DNA of 64,000 bases from G963675935 sp963823895 (GTDB lineage Bacteria; Planctomycetota; Planctomycetia; Pirellulales; Thermoguttaceae). Where the stretch lies: contig CAWGNG010000021.1 in assembly GCA_963823895.1 (NCBI GenBank), positions 227,211 to 291,210 on the forward strand, in the 5' to 3' direction. The notes beneath the pieces were generated by a model. The model had not been told where the DNA came from. It was given only the letters and a program-made list of their open reading frames with translations, and did not search any database. The translations under genes and the position numbers were made by a program. Below, in pieces: positions 25,573 to 34,808 of this stretch (positions are counted from its first letter, which is position 1; each line of letters opens with the position of its first letter).

Positions 25573-26667
25573 ATGTCCATCGGTTTTGGCATCATTGGTT
25601 GCGGAACGATTGCACATTTCCACGCCCGGGCGATCGCAGAGGTTCGCGGGGCGAAACTTGTGGCCTGCTGCGACAAGGCGTCGGCGGCGGCCGACAAACT
25701 GGCCGAGGCTACCGGCTGCAAGGCTTACCATGACCTCGATGCGATGTTGGCGGATACGGCGGTCGACGTGGTCACGGTGGGCACGCCGAGCGGGGCGCAT
25801 TTCGAGCCCGCCCTGGCCGCCGCGCGGGCCGGCAAACACGTCATCGTCGAAAAGCCGCTGGAAATCACCCTGCGCCGCTGCGACCAGATCATCGCCGCCT
25901 GCGACGCGGCCGGCGTCATGCTCTCGACCGTCTTCCAATCGCGGTTCCACCAAGCCAGCAGGGAACTGAAGCGGGCGATCGAGCAAGGCCGCTTCGGGCG
26001 GCTCACGCTCGGCGATGCCGTCGTCAAGTGGTATCGCACGCAGGAGTATTACGACAGCGTCGCCTGGCGGGGCGGATGGCAACTCGACGGCGGCGGCGCC
26101 CTGATGAACCAGGCCATCCACAGCGTCGATCTCTTGACGTGGCTGATGGGGCCCGTCGTCGAGGTCCGGGCGACAACGGGGCTGTTGGCCCACCAACGGA
26201 TCGCCGTCGAGGACGTTGCCCTGGCCACCGTGACCTTCGCCAACGGCGCGATGGGGATCATCGAGGCAAGCACCGCCGTTTATCCCGGCTATCTGAAACG
26301 CATCGAAATCCACGGCAACCAAGGCTCGGCCGTGATGGAGGAGGAGGACATCATCCGCTGGGATTTCGCCAAGCCGTCGAAGCACGACGACGCAATCCGT
26401 CTGGCGATGAGCCAACGCAAGAGCAGCGGCGGCGGGGCTTCCGACCCCAAGGCCATCAGCCATCACGGCCACGCCCGGCAGTTCCAAGACGTGCTGACGG
26501 CGATTAAGAAGGGGACGAAGCCGTTTGTCGACGGCCGAGAGGGCCGCCGCTCGGTCGAGATCATTCTGGCCATCTACAAGGCCGCCGAAACGGGCAAGGC
26601 CGTAAGGTTGCCCCTGGCGAGCGATCCGGCGTTGAAGGCGCGAAAAACGGGGGTTCCGGCGGCGTAG
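25573..26667 (+). CDS. Gfo/Idh/MocA-family NAD(P)-dependent oxidoreductase
   Basis: 364 residues. The Rossmann start G-I-I-G-C-G-T-I-A, then G-K-H-V-I-V-E-K-P-L (the EKP signature) and the C-terminal domain with G-G-W-Q-L-D-G-G-G-A-L-M-N-Q-A-I-H-S-V-D-L give a clear family assignment. Such enzymes act on sugars and cyclitols. No sugar cluster is adjacent, so the substrate is open. A twin-arginine signal, common in planctomycete paralogues, is absent, so it is probably cytoplasmic. Confidence 0.87.
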   Translation: MSIGFGIIGCGTIAHFHARAIAEVRGAKLVACCDKASAAADKLAEATGCKAYHDLDAMLADTAVDVVTVGTPSGAHFEPALAAARAGKHVIVEKPLEITLRRCDQIIAACDAAGVMLSTVFQSRFHQASRELKRAIEQGRFGRLTLGDAVVKWYRTQEYYDSVAWRGGWQLDGGGALMNQAIHSVDLLTWLMGPVVEVRATTGLLAHQRIAVEDVALATVTFANGAMGIIEASTAVYPGYLKRIEIHGNQGSAVMEEEDIIRWDFAKPSKHDDAIRLAMSQRKSSGGGASDPKAISHHGHARQFQDVLTAIKKGTKPFVDGREGRRSVEIILAIYKAAETGKAVRLPLASDPALKARKTGVPAA

Positions 26668-26685
26668 GCTGGGGCTCTGGCCGCG

Positions 26686-26754
26686 GTGGGGCAGACATTC
26701 CTGTCTGCCTGATGTGGCAAGATTCTGCTTGGCAGACAGGAATGTCTGCCCCAC
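26686..26754. repeat. Palindromic repeat family D (24-bp perfect arms)
   Basis: Arms 26686-26709 and 26731-26754 are perfect inverses with core GCAGACATTCCTGTCTGCC, separated by 21 bases. A second copy with one mismatch lies at 41266-41331. Confidence 0.85.
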
Positions 26755-26785
26755 GGCGCAGCTAGTTTGGCGAAGCCGCAAGCGG

Positions 26786-28476
26786 GGGTGCAAAGCAGCT
26801 TCCGGCCTCGGCTCAGGCGGCCGAGGTGACGGTGGAGCGGCGGACATAGGCACACCCCGGCCGAGTGCGAAGGTAGCGCCCGAGACGGTCGTCGTCGCAT
26901 AGAGTAGCGGCCCGGACTTGGAGTATCGCTTCCGCCCCCTCTGGGTCGTTCCAAAACATCTCCGTCCCCTTCACCCGGTAGTTCACCTCTTTGACCAGCG
27001 ACTCCATCAAGGCCGACGTTACCGGCAACCCAAGGCGTCGATAATGCGGATAGTCCATGCGACCGCGGTTGTTCCGCAGATAACGTGCGGCATCGACGAT
27101 CGGTTTACGCGGATCGTTCTCGTCCAGCTTGGCCGTGTCGTCAAGACCGTGCGGAGCCAACCAACGCTTCAGTTCGTCCATCGCCTCCATCGCCCGACCT
27201 TGCCAACATGCGCGGGCCATGCGCAGATAGCACGACCACGCAACGGAGAAATCCGGGTGCATCGCCAGTGCCGCAGCGTACAGATAACTCAGCGCGTGGA
27301 TGAAATCAAGGATGGGCACAAAGTTTGGAAAGTAGTGCTTCCACACAGACCAATGCCAGGGAAGACCGTCTCCCACAAAGGCACGCGCAGCGCCTGCGGA
27401 AAACGACGACAGTCGGCCTCCCGCTTCATCTGTTGCCCGAAGACGCTGGCCTCTGCCATGCTCGAAAGACACGTGCGCACCAGACGCTGGGGACGCCAAG
27501 CCTTCTCGCCAGGCGGCGCGGCAGATACCGCCGAAATCGCTGGCGGAGCCTCTTTTTCCGCTAATTTCGCCACTCGCTTGGGATCGGTGAACGCACGCGG
27601 AAGTTCCGGTTCGGGGTCTTCCGCAAACGTCTGGTGCGTCATTCGCAGCAAATTGGCGTTCTTGGTCTCGCGCCAAGCCTCGCCATGAACGCCGCGACCT
27701 TGGCCCGGTTTCCGTGTGCGAATTCGTCCGCCGTCAGCTTCCACGACGGCCAACTCGGGTGGATTCTCGGGGGCTTGGACCAGTTCGGGCGCATCCCCTT
27801 CATCTCGCAACTCCGCCAGTTCCATCCCCACTTGGTGCGTTACACGCTGCACCGTGCTCGCTGAGACCTCGTTACCACCGACGTGCTTCAGCACCAGCGA
27901 CGCGCGTTGGCTCGATCGCGTCTCGGCCGAGGCATACACGATCCTCTGCGTCATCGCCGGCGTTAGTTCCCGACTGTCCAATCCCATCGCTGCCCGCAGA
28001 GGGAAAAAAATCCCGCCGACAGCGGGTACAAGTCCCTTTCCATTCCAAGATGGGGACCGCACCGTCGGTCGAGAGAATCGTACGGGCCACCAACTCCAGC
28101 GAACAAACTTCGCCACAGGTCGGACAGGCGGCGCTGTCGGGACTTTCCGCCGTCATCTCCCGCGCGGCCCATTCCTGAAAGCAACAACTCCAACGGGTCG
28201 CCAACCGATGGGAAGCCGCCTCGATTTGACTGAAATGGAGCGGGGTCTTCCGGTCCCAGCCCGCCAAAATGGTCTCGATGATCGCATCCTTCGCCTCAAG
28301 CAAACCCGCTCGAATTTCCGCTGTAAATGCTGCGAAATGCCGTCCATGACAGATCCTCCACGATCCAAAGTGACTTCCTATCCTGCGACAAATTGCCATC
28401 TTAACCGAAAAACGCCAGATTCTCCTATTGACGTTTGCTTGAGCCACGTTGGGACACCGGAAGCTGCTTTGCACCC
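26786..28476 (-). mobile_element. ISKra4-like insertion sequence, copy 1 (decayed)
   Basis: 1,691 bp bounded by the 20-bp terminal inverted repeat GGGTGCAAAGCAGCTTCCGG, identical to the intact copy at 44085-45776 but in reverse orientation and one base shorter. The nine-base flanks (CGCAAGCGG and GCAGTGGGC) do not match, so no target duplication is visible: the flanks have changed or recombined since insertion. Confidence 0.9.
26813..28399 (-). pseudogene. ISKra4-like transposase, frameshifted copy
   Basis: The protein follows the copy at 44162-45749 almost residue for residue. It lacks one base at about 27388-27393 compared with that copy (GGCGCTGCG against GGCGCCTGCG in the reading sense), which separates the catalytic C-terminal part from the middle part. 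It also shares the run of seven identical bases at 28004-28010 that shifts frame in both copies. It is presumably inactive. Confidence 0.8.
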
Positions 28477-28566
28477 GCAGTGGGCTGGGCGGCGGAATCG
28501 CTCTTCCAACAAACGCCCCGTTTTGCGACAATGGCGGCACCATCTGGAGTTGAAAGGACGCTCTCC

Positions 28567-29487
28567 ATGCAGCGCCGACAGATCGTCGATTATCTCGTTT
28601 ACGTTGCCGTGCGGATTTTGATCTGCCTTGTGCAAGCGATGCCGGTGGAAACCGGCCAGCGGCTTGCACGGCTGTTGGCGCGGCTGTTCTGCGACGTGTT
28701 GCACGTTCGCAGTGGTGTGGTCGACGACAATCTGGCTCACGCATTCCCGCAAATGTCGGCGGCCGAACGGACCGATCTTGCCCGGCGAATGTGGGAACAC
28801 CTGTTCGTGCTCGTGCTGGAGGTCGCCCACACACCGCGGAAGATCCATGAGACCAACTGGCGCGACCATGTTGTGCTGCGGAACGAGGCCGAACTGGTGC
28901 GCGACCTGATCGAGGATCGCCCGTTGCTGATTATCGCCTCGCACTTGGGCAATTTCGAGGTCGGCGGCTACGTGCTGGGGATTCTCGGGTTTCCCACGTA
29001 CACCGTGGCGCGGACGCTCGACAATCTCTATCTCGACCGCTTCGTCAACGACTTCCGCGGCAGGACCGGGCAGCACATGATTCCCAAGAACGGCGGCTTC
29101 GACCAGATCACGCGGGTGCTGGCCGGCGGCGGCACGATGACCTTCCTGGCCGACCAGTACGCCGGGCCGAAGGGTTGTTGGGTGGAGTTCTTCGGCCGGC
29201 CCGCTTCGGCCCATAAGGCGATCGCGCTGTTGGCCCTGGACAATAACGCGCGGATGTCGGTTTCCACCGCGCAGCGTCTCGGACGGCCGATGCACTTCGA
29301 GTTGTGGAACTACGCGACGGTCGACCCGCAAGAGATCGCCAATTCCGTGGGCACGGTCCGCGAACTGACCCAGTGGTACACCACGCGGCTGGAAGAGCTC
29401 ATCCGCCGCGCACCCGGTCAATACTGGTGGCTGCACCGCCGCTGGAAAGACACGCGCGAGAAGAAGCCGCAGAAGAGAGCGGCTTGA
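28567..29487 (+). CDS. Lysophospholipid/lipid A-type acyltransferase (LpxL/HtrB family)
   Basis: 306 residues. An N-terminal hydrophobic segment is followed by A-S-H-L-G-N-F-E, the HxxxxE acyltransferase motif of LpxL/LpxM, and later F-L-A-D-Q-Y-A-G-P-K-G. The family transfers acyl chains to lipid A precursors at the inner membrane, in line with a Gram-negative envelope. GAAAGGA lies before the chosen ATG; an upstream extension would run into the insertion sequence. Its promoter lies in the 90 bases between it and the element, so the insertion may have changed its expression. Confidence 0.85.
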   Translation: MQRRQIVDYLVYVAVRILICLVQAMPVETGQRLARLLARLFCDVLHVRSGVVDDNLAHAFPQMSAAERTDLARRMWEHLFVLVLEVAHTPRKIHETNWRDHVVLRNEAELVRDLIEDRPLLIIASHLGNFEVGGYVLGILGFPTYTVARTLDNLYLDRFVNDFRGRTGQHMIPKNGGFDQITRVLAGGGTMTFLADQYAGPKGCWVEFFGRPASAHKAIALLALDNNARMSVSTAQRLGRPMHFELWNYATVDPQEIANSVGTVRELTQWYTTRLEELIRRAPGQYWWLHRRWKDTREKKPQKRAA

Positions 29488-29510
29488 CGATTGAAGATCG
29501 GCGTTCTTGC

Positions 29511-29540
29511 TTGACAGTGCTCCCCCCGCGTTGGTAGTCT
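29511..29540 (+). promoter_or_regulatory. Possible sigma70-type promoter
   Basis: TTGACA at 29511-29516, an 18-base spacer and TAGTCT at 29535-29540, located 45 bases before the start of the next gene. Confidence 0.45.
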
Positions 29541-29584
29541 ATTAGTGGAACATACTATGTCCGCGGAGCAGCGAAAGGCTCGGT

Positions 29585-30970
29585 GTGCCAATGATTCGAC
29601 GAAGACCTCCCTCTAGCCGCATGAAGCTGGTGCAGCGTCAGATCACATTCTCCTTGACACTCGCGCTGAGTGTGATGGTCCTCGGGATGGCTCTGCCCGT
29701 CTCAGCCCAAGTTGCTGGCGGCGGGCACGGTGGCGCTCCTCGCGGTGGCACCCCGCACGGTGGCAATCAACACGGCGGCGCGGTGGAGCCACAAGAACCT
29801 GTAGAGCCCGCCGAGACTGAAGAGGGTCTGCCCGAACAGAAGTACGATAGCCTGCCGGTCGATGCGGGGCTAAAGCATTGGGACGGCAAGATTCGCACGA
29901 GTCTGCGCGACGGGAAGTATCCCGATCCACAGCCGCCGGCGCAGGCCGATTTCGAGAAATTTTACACCGACTATTTTCTCTCGCGGTGGTCGGTGCAGGA
30001 GGACATTCGCAACCTGCACCACTACCGTCAGGAGTTGGCGAGCCATTTTCGCTCGGCCGTTCCCGGACAACCGCGCGATGATCTCACCCGCCTGACGCTC
30101 GACATGCTGAAGAAGCTGGTTGTCGGCAATTTTCACCCTGCGGTGAAGATCAACGCCATGCTGGCGATCGGCGAGCTCAACAGCGTGGAAGCGAGCGGGC
30201 ACGTCGCGGCCGTGCCGCTGCCCGAGGCGCTCGACGTCCTGATTGCCGCGGCCGGAAGCAACAAGTTTTCCGACGGAGTTCGCGTGGCGGCGATGGTCGG
30301 CGTTCTACGTCATGTAGCGGCGGGCATTCCCAGCAGCGACGCGCAGAAGAAGGTCTCCGACGCCATGCTGCGGCTTGTGGCCGCCGACGTGCCGGCGGGT
30401 CCGGCCTTGTCTGCCCGCGCGTGGATGGTCGCGCAGGCGGTCGAGACGCTGGGCGCGTTGCACGCCATCGGTGAGAACAACGAGATGTTCACGGCGGTGT
30501 TGAAACTCGCCGCTGACGCCAAGCTTCCGTTGGCCGTGCGATGCGCCGCCGCCGACGCATTAGGGCATCTGAATTACTCGTCGGCCAATGGAATCGATTC
30601 GGCGGAAACGGCTGCCGCACTTTGCCGGCTGGCGATCGACTCGTGCAAGGACGGCCTGGCCCGCACGAAGGATACCGCCAGCCCCGGCTTTCGCCGTCGG
30701 ATGCTGTGCCGCCTCGATGCCGCGCTAGCAGCGCTCGATGGAATCGCGCCGCTGGCGAAGCAGAAGCCGCCCGATGAGGCGTTCGTCGCCGCATTGCAGA
30801 AGGCGATAACGGATGCGATCGAAGTCCTCGACTATAAGGAAAAGGACACACATAACGAACCCTTGTCTCCTAACGATACTCACGCTTCTCCGCCGCGGCT
30901 GAAGGACATGAAGGAGACCGTCACGAGGCTGCAGAACACGCTCGAGCAATTGCTGCAAAAGAAGCCTTGA
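29585..30970 (+). CDS. Exported alpha-helical repeat protein of unknown function
   Basis: 461 residues from a GTG with AAAGG six bases upstream (an ATG at 29591 is possible). A signal peptide runs to about residue 42 (A-L-P-V-S-A-Q-V). A Gly/His-rich stretch (G-G-G-H-G-G-A-P) is followed by an acidic, proline-rich linker. The main body (about 110-400) consists of paired helices with A-V-K-I-N-A-M-L-A-I-G-E-L and A-V-R-C-A-A-A-D-A-L-G-H-L, typical of HEAT-like repeats. The C-terminus is a short coiled coil. I do not recognise a named family; a scaffold role in the periplasm is an inference. Confidence 0.65.
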   Translation: MPMIRRRPPSSRMKLVQRQITFSLTLALSVMVLGMALPVSAQVAGGGHGGAPRGGTPHGGNQHGGAVEPQEPVEPAETEEGLPEQKYDSLPVDAGLKHWDGKIRTSLRDGKYPDPQPPAQADFEKFYTDYFLSRWSVQEDIRNLHHYRQELASHFRSAVPGQPRDDLTRLTLDMLKKLVVGNFHPAVKINAMLAIGELNSVEASGHVAAVPLPEALDVLIAAAGSNKFSDGVRVAAMVGVLRHVAAGIPSSDAQKKVSDAMLRLVAADVPAGPALSARAWMVAQAVETLGALHAIGENNEMFTAVLKLAADAKLPLAVRCAAADALGHLNYSSANGIDSAETAAALCRLAIDSCKDGLARTKDTASPGFRRRMLCRLDAALAALDGIAPLAKQKPPDEAFVAALQKAITDAIEVLDYKEKDTHNEPLSPNDTHASPPRLKDMKETVTRLQNTLEQLLQKKP

Positions 30971-30989
30971 CGGAAGGGTCGTGAGCTCT

Positions 30990-31062
30990 TGTAGGAGGCG
31001 ACTTCTGTCGCCGATTTCCGGGCTTTTGCCGCTTCTGTCGGCGTCGGGAGACGCCTCCTACA
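30990..31062. repeat. Palindromic repeat family C, copy 1
   Basis: Outer arms TGTAGGAGGCG (30990-31000) and CGCCTCCTACA (31052-31062), with internal CTGTCGCCGATT. It lies between convergent genes and could also end transcription. A second copy is at 32262-32331. Confidence 0.8.
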
Positions 31063-31069
31063 ATTATCG

Positions 31070-32080
31070 CTACGGCAGCAGCGTGCAGTCCGGCTCGGCC
31101 ATTTCATCGCGAGTTGACGTGCGGACGGACGTGCGATAGCCCGGACGCAGCGCGGCGGCGCTCCATTGGCCCGAGGGATGCACTGCGATGATCGCCGCCT
31201 GGTCTTCCGCTACGAGTTCGTAGCTGTCGGCAATGCGTTGGATCACTTCACGGGCGGCGTCGGCAGGCGAGGCGCCCCGGCCCATCAACTCGACGGCGAG
31301 AAAGCTGCCGCACACGCCCATGATCAGTTCGCCGTTGCCGGTGGCCACGGCAGCGCCGCGGCGGGGATCGACGTACAGTCCGTGGCCGATGATCGGCGAA
31401 TCGCCCACCCGCCCCGGTGGTTTGAACGGCAGCCCGCTCGTCGAGCACGCCCCCGAGAGCGTGCCGCTGGAATCGATGGCAAGCACGCCCACCGTGTCGT
31501 GGTGGCGGTTGTGTGGCAGCGTTTCGTCGTCGGCCGTGAAGGGGGCGGTAAAGGGGACAGTCCCATTTTTGCTAGCGCGAAAATCGGGACAGTCCTCACC
31601 GGAACATTCTTCGTGATTGCTCGGCGGAACGTAGGGTGAATCGTCGCGGCATTGCAGGTCGGGATGTTCCGCGGCCCATCGTTGCCATTTTGCCTTGGCG
31701 TTGTCGGTCAAGAGATCGACCGGCGCCAATCCCTGCCGCAGTGCGAAGCGGTCGGCCCCGTCGCCGGCCAACAACACGACGTGCAATCGCTCCATTACCA
31801 TGCGAGCGATTGTCACCGGATGCTCGAACCGCCGCACGCAGCAGACCGATCCGCAACGGGCGGGCGACTGCATGATCGAGGCGTCCAACGAAACCTCGCC
31901 GCAGCGATCGGGCAGCCCGCCGCGGCCCACGCTCGTCACCTCAAGGTCGGACTCGACGGCGCGGCACGCCTGTTCGACGGCGTCCAAGCTCGATCCGTTC
32001 GGCCCGCCAAGATACGACCAGCTCGCCGCGGTGGCTATCTTTCCAAAACTCCAAGTGGCGAGAATAATCGGTTCAGGCAT
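31070..32080 (-). CDS. Isoaspartyl peptidase/glycosylasparaginase-type Ntn hydrolase
   Basis: 336 residues. The autocleavage site is H-H-D-T-V-G-V-L-A-I, the threonine being the nucleophile of the T2 family; G-R-V-G-D-S-P-I-I-G and A-A-V-A-T-G-N-G-E follow, as in N4-(beta-N-acetylglucosaminyl)-asparaginases. It would hydrolyse glycosylated or isomerised asparagine. There is no signal peptide from the chosen start (32080). Residues about 158-177, shortly before the cleavage site, come from a family B palindromic repeat, lengthening the variable linker that is cut in this family. Confidence 0.82.
   Translation of the reverse strand: MPEPIILATWSFGKIATAASWSYLGGPNGSSLDAVEQACRAVESDLEVTSVGRGGLPDRCGEVSLDASIMQSPARCGSVCCVRRFEHPVTIARMVMERLHVVLLAGDGADRFALRQGLAPVDLLTDNAKAKWQRWAAEHPDLQCRDDSPYVPPSNHEECSGEDCPDFRASKNGTVPFTAPFTADDETLPHNRHHDTVGVLAIDSSGTLSGACSTSGLPFKPPGRVGDSPIIGHGLYVDPRRGAAVATGNGELIMGVCGSFLAVELMGRGASPADAAREVIQRIADSYELVAEDQAAIIAVHPSGQWSAAALRPGYRTSVRTSTRDEMAEPDCTLLP
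31550..31606. repeat. Palindromic repeat family B inside the asparaginase gene
   Basis: GGGACAGTCC occurs at about 31555-31564 and again at about 31586-31595, around the near-palindrome ATTTTTGCTAGCGCGAAAAT. The gene's reading frame is kept. Confidence 0.7.
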
Positions 32081-32261
32081 GGGGGCGTGGTGCTCTGTCA
32101 AGGTGTGAGGTTCATCGTTTGACCGGCTGGCCAAGGCAGGCATCAAGATGACACGGCAGAACCGGCGGTGTCAAGATCACCGGGCATTTAACCCCCGACT
32201 TGCCGCACACGCCGCTACCTCATATTTTGCCTCAGGGCCGATCAGTTCTTCAAAATGGGAT

Positions 32262-32331
32262 TGTAGGCGACTCCTGTCGCCGATTTTGTGGCCATTTTCG
32301 AGCAATCGGCAACGGGAGTCGCCTGCTACAA
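32262..32331. repeat. Palindromic repeat family C, copy 2
   Basis: TGTAGGCGACTCCTGTCGCC at 32262-32281 and its inverse GGGAGTCGCCTGCTACA ending at 32330. It lies in the 356-base gap between the divergent asparaginase and peptidase genes, where I see no other gene. Confidence 0.75.
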
Positions 32332-32436
32332 TCGAAAACGGATTGGCCGTGCATTTTGCCTGTTGATGGTTGAAGAATGGCCAGCCGTTGTTTAGACTAA
32401 AGGTGTCCGATTGTCCCATTATCAGAGGAAACCGCC

Positions 32437-33825
32437 ATGAACCGTGCACCATATTTGTTGGCCGTTGTGTTGTGCTCTTTTCTTTTTATCGGTCAAGGAT
32501 TCAACGCTGCTTTCGGGGACGGCCTCGATCAGAAAGCGATCGACCATCTCCGCGATTCCTGCAAGCTTACCGGCGCGAACCGGGCGATCTACAATGCGGC
32601 CACCGGCAACTCGCTTGCGCAACTGGCGCTCAGCCGCGAAGTCCTCGACCAAGACAATGATCTGTTTACCAATGCGCTAAAGGGCCAGAGCATTACCAAC
32701 CAGAAGGGGAGCGAACGCTGCTGGCTTTTTGCCGCGCTGAACGTGCTCCGGCCGGAAGTTATGAAGAAGTTCAAACTGGACGCCTTCGAATTGTCCGAGA
32801 ACTACCTCTCCTTCTGGGACAAGCTTGAGAAGGCCAACCGCTTCCTCGACTACATGATCGAGCTTGCCGATCGGGATCCGCTCGACCGCGAAATGTCGTT
32901 GCTGCTCAAAAGGCCCGTGGACGAAGGAGGCTGGTGGGATTACGTTGCGGCCTTGATCGAGAAATACGGCGTCGTTCCCGCCGACGCCATGCCCGAGGCG
33001 TCGAATTCCGATAACTCCGGCCTGCTCTTTTCGCTTCTAGGGCAGAAGCTTCGGGTCGATGCGGTCACGCTGCGGAAGATGAAAAAGGACGGCAAAACGC
33101 CAGCCGAACTGCAAGCCGCCAAACAGAAAATGCTGGCGGAAGTCTATCGGATGTTGGTGCTCAGCGTGGGCGAGCCGCCGCGGCAGTTCGCCTGGCGCTA
33201 TGCCGGAAAGGATGGCAAGCCCACCGCGGCGGAAACGATTACGCCGCAGCAGTTCTACAAGAATAAAATCGGCATCGATCTCTCGCAGTATGTGAGCGTG
33301 ATGAATCATCCAATGCACCCCTACGGGAAGAATTACCTATTCGCCCGGTCGCGAAATATGAGCGACGGAAAGGACCTGCGCTTCCCCAACGTCGAGATCG
33401 CGGAGATGAAAGAATGGGCCGTCAAATCGATTTGCGATGGCCAGCCGGTCTGGTTCGGCTGTGATGTGGGCCGCGACCAGGACCGCGGCATGATGGCCCT
33501 GGGTTTGCACGATTACCAGACGCTTTTCGACGTGGACCTCACGCTGGATAAGGCTGACGGGCTTTCGATGCGCGGCAGCATTTCCTCCCACGCCATGGTC
33601 CTGGTGGGCGTCGATCTCGTACACGGCAAACCGCTGAAATGGAAGGTCGAAAACAGTTGGGGAAGAGACAAAGGCAAAGACGGCTACTGGCATCTCTATG
33701 ATTCCTGGTTCGACAAATACGTTTATCAAATCGTCATTCGCAAAGCCTACCTCCCGGCAAGAATCCTGAAACTTCTTGACGAAGAGCCAACGACGCTTCC
33801 GATGTGGGATCCGCTGGCAGAATGA
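32437..33825 (+). CDS. Exported C1-family (bleomycin hydrolase-like) cysteine peptidase
   Basis: 462 residues. A signal peptide precedes about residue 27. The catalytic cysteine is Cys95 in N-Q-K-G-S-E-R-C-W-L-F-A, the histidine lies near 384 in S-S-H-A-M-V-L-V-G, and the asparagine near 406 in V-E-N-S-W-G. These are the papain-fold motifs in the bleomycin hydrolase/aminopeptidase C arrangement. The usual members are cytoplasmic hexamers; the signal peptide suggests a periplasmic version. AGAGGAAACC precedes the ATG. It probably trims peptides; no operon partner is seen. Confidence 0.85.
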   Translation: MNRAPYLLAVVLCSFLFIGQGFNAAFGDGLDQKAIDHLRDSCKLTGANRAIYNAATGNSLAQLALSREVLDQDNDLFTNALKGQSITNQKGSERCWLFAALNVLRPEVMKKFKLDAFELSENYLSFWDKLEKANRFLDYMIELADRDPLDREMSLLLKRPVDEGGWWDYVAALIEKYGVVPADAMPEASNSDNSGLLFSLLGQKLRVDAVTLRKMKKDGKTPAELQAAKQKMLAEVYRMLVLSVGEPPRQFAWRYAGKDGKPTAAETITPQQFYKNKIGIDLSQYVSVMNHPMHPYGKNYLFARSRNMSDGKDLRFPNVEIAEMKEWAVKSICDGQPVWFGCDVGRDQDRGMMALGLHDYQTLFDVDLTLDKADGLSMRGSISSHAMVLVGVDLVHGKPLKWKVENSWGRDKGKDGYWHLYDSWFDKYVYQIVIRKAYLPARILKLLDEEPTTLPMWDPLAE

Positions 33826-33960
33826 CTGGCGATTTGGTCCCGACGGCTGCTCAAAGCGGAAGCGTGGAATTGCGGGCGCAAACATCTTTTTCTGATTTTG
33901 CGGTAATGGAGTAATGGAGCAGGCGTCTTGACGCATGGCCGCAAAACCGCACAATGAGAA

Positions 33961-34038
33961 GGGAAAAGGGGACAGGCACCTTTTGTGCGAAGCACCCGAA
34001 GGGCCGTTCCGGCAAAAGGTGCCTGTCCGCTTTTCCCA
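33961..34038. repeat. Palindromic repeat family B, copy upstream of ispD
   Basis: GGGAAAAGGGGACAGGCACC at 33961-33980, continuing TTTTG, is matched inversely by CAAAAGGTGCCTGTCC (about 34013-34028), CGCTTTTCCC. It could fold into a long hairpin about 30 bases before the ispD start. Confidence 0.8.
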
Positions 34039-34067
34039 GAAATTGTGCAAAAAAGGGAGACGCCGGC

Positions 34068-34808
34068 ATGTCGAAGTTCGCCGTGATTCTGCCTGCCGCC
34101 GGCCGCAGCCGCCGGTTTAGCGATCAGAGCTATAAGAAAGTGTTCGCCCCGCTGGCCAACAAGGCGATCTGGCTCCACTCGGCCGAGCGGTTCTTGGGAC
34201 GCGACAACGTGATCCAAACGATCCTGGTCATTGCGCGCGAGGACCGGCCCGACTTCATGTTCAAGTTCTCGGCCAACATTGCCATCCTGGGGATCGAAGT
34301 GGTCGATGGCGGGGCGGAGCGGGCCGGTTCGGTCGAGGCCGCGTTGGCGCGGGTCAAGCCGCAGGCCGACTTCATCTGCGTTCACGACGCCGCCCGGCCC
34401 TGCTTGACTGCCGCCTGGATCGACCAGGTTTTCGCCGCCGCCGAGAAGTCGGACGCCGCGATTTTCGCCATTCCCGTGGCCGGCACGCTCAAACGCGTTG
34501 GAGCCAACCACAGAATCGAAGAGACCGTCTCGCGCGAGGGCCTCTGGGAAGCGCAGACGCCGCAGGTCTTCCGCCGCCAACTGCTGTTGGACGCCTACGC
34601 CAAGCGAGCCGGCTTTAACGCGACCGACGAAGCCCAATTGGTCGAACGGATCGGCCATCCTGTCACGGTCGTTCCCGGCTCCGTCATCAATATGAAGATT
34701 ACCACAAAGGAGGACCAGCGACTGGCCGAGCAGGCGTTGAAGGCCCTGCCGAAACCGAAGTTGCCCGGGATGGGGAATCCGTTCGCGGATGATGATAAGT
34801 GGAGGTGA
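34068..34808 (+). CDS. ispD: 2-C-methyl-D-erythritol 4-phosphate cytidylyltransferase
   Basis: 246 residues. The nucleotide-binding start L-P-A-A-G-R-S-R-R-F, H-D-A-A-R-P in the middle and E-A-Q-T-P-Q-V-F-R near the end identify IspD, the third step of the MEP isoprenoid pathway (CTP plus MEP to CDP-ME). Start 34068 has AAAAGGGAG upstream; an earlier in-frame ATG would translate the repeat. The last 15 residues are a Pro-rich tail beyond the usual end. Confidence 0.92.
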   Translation: MSKFAVILPAAGRSRRFSDQSYKKVFAPLANKAIWLHSAERFLGRDNVIQTILVIAREDRPDFMFKFSANIAILGIEVVDGGAERAGSVEAALARVKPQADFICVHDAARPCLTAAWIDQVFAAAEKSDAAIFAIPVAGTLKRVGANHRIEETVSREGLWEAQTPQVFRRQLLLDAYAKRAGFNATDEAQLVERIGHPVTVVPGSVINMKITTKEDQRLAEQALKALPKPKLPGMGNPFADDDKWR

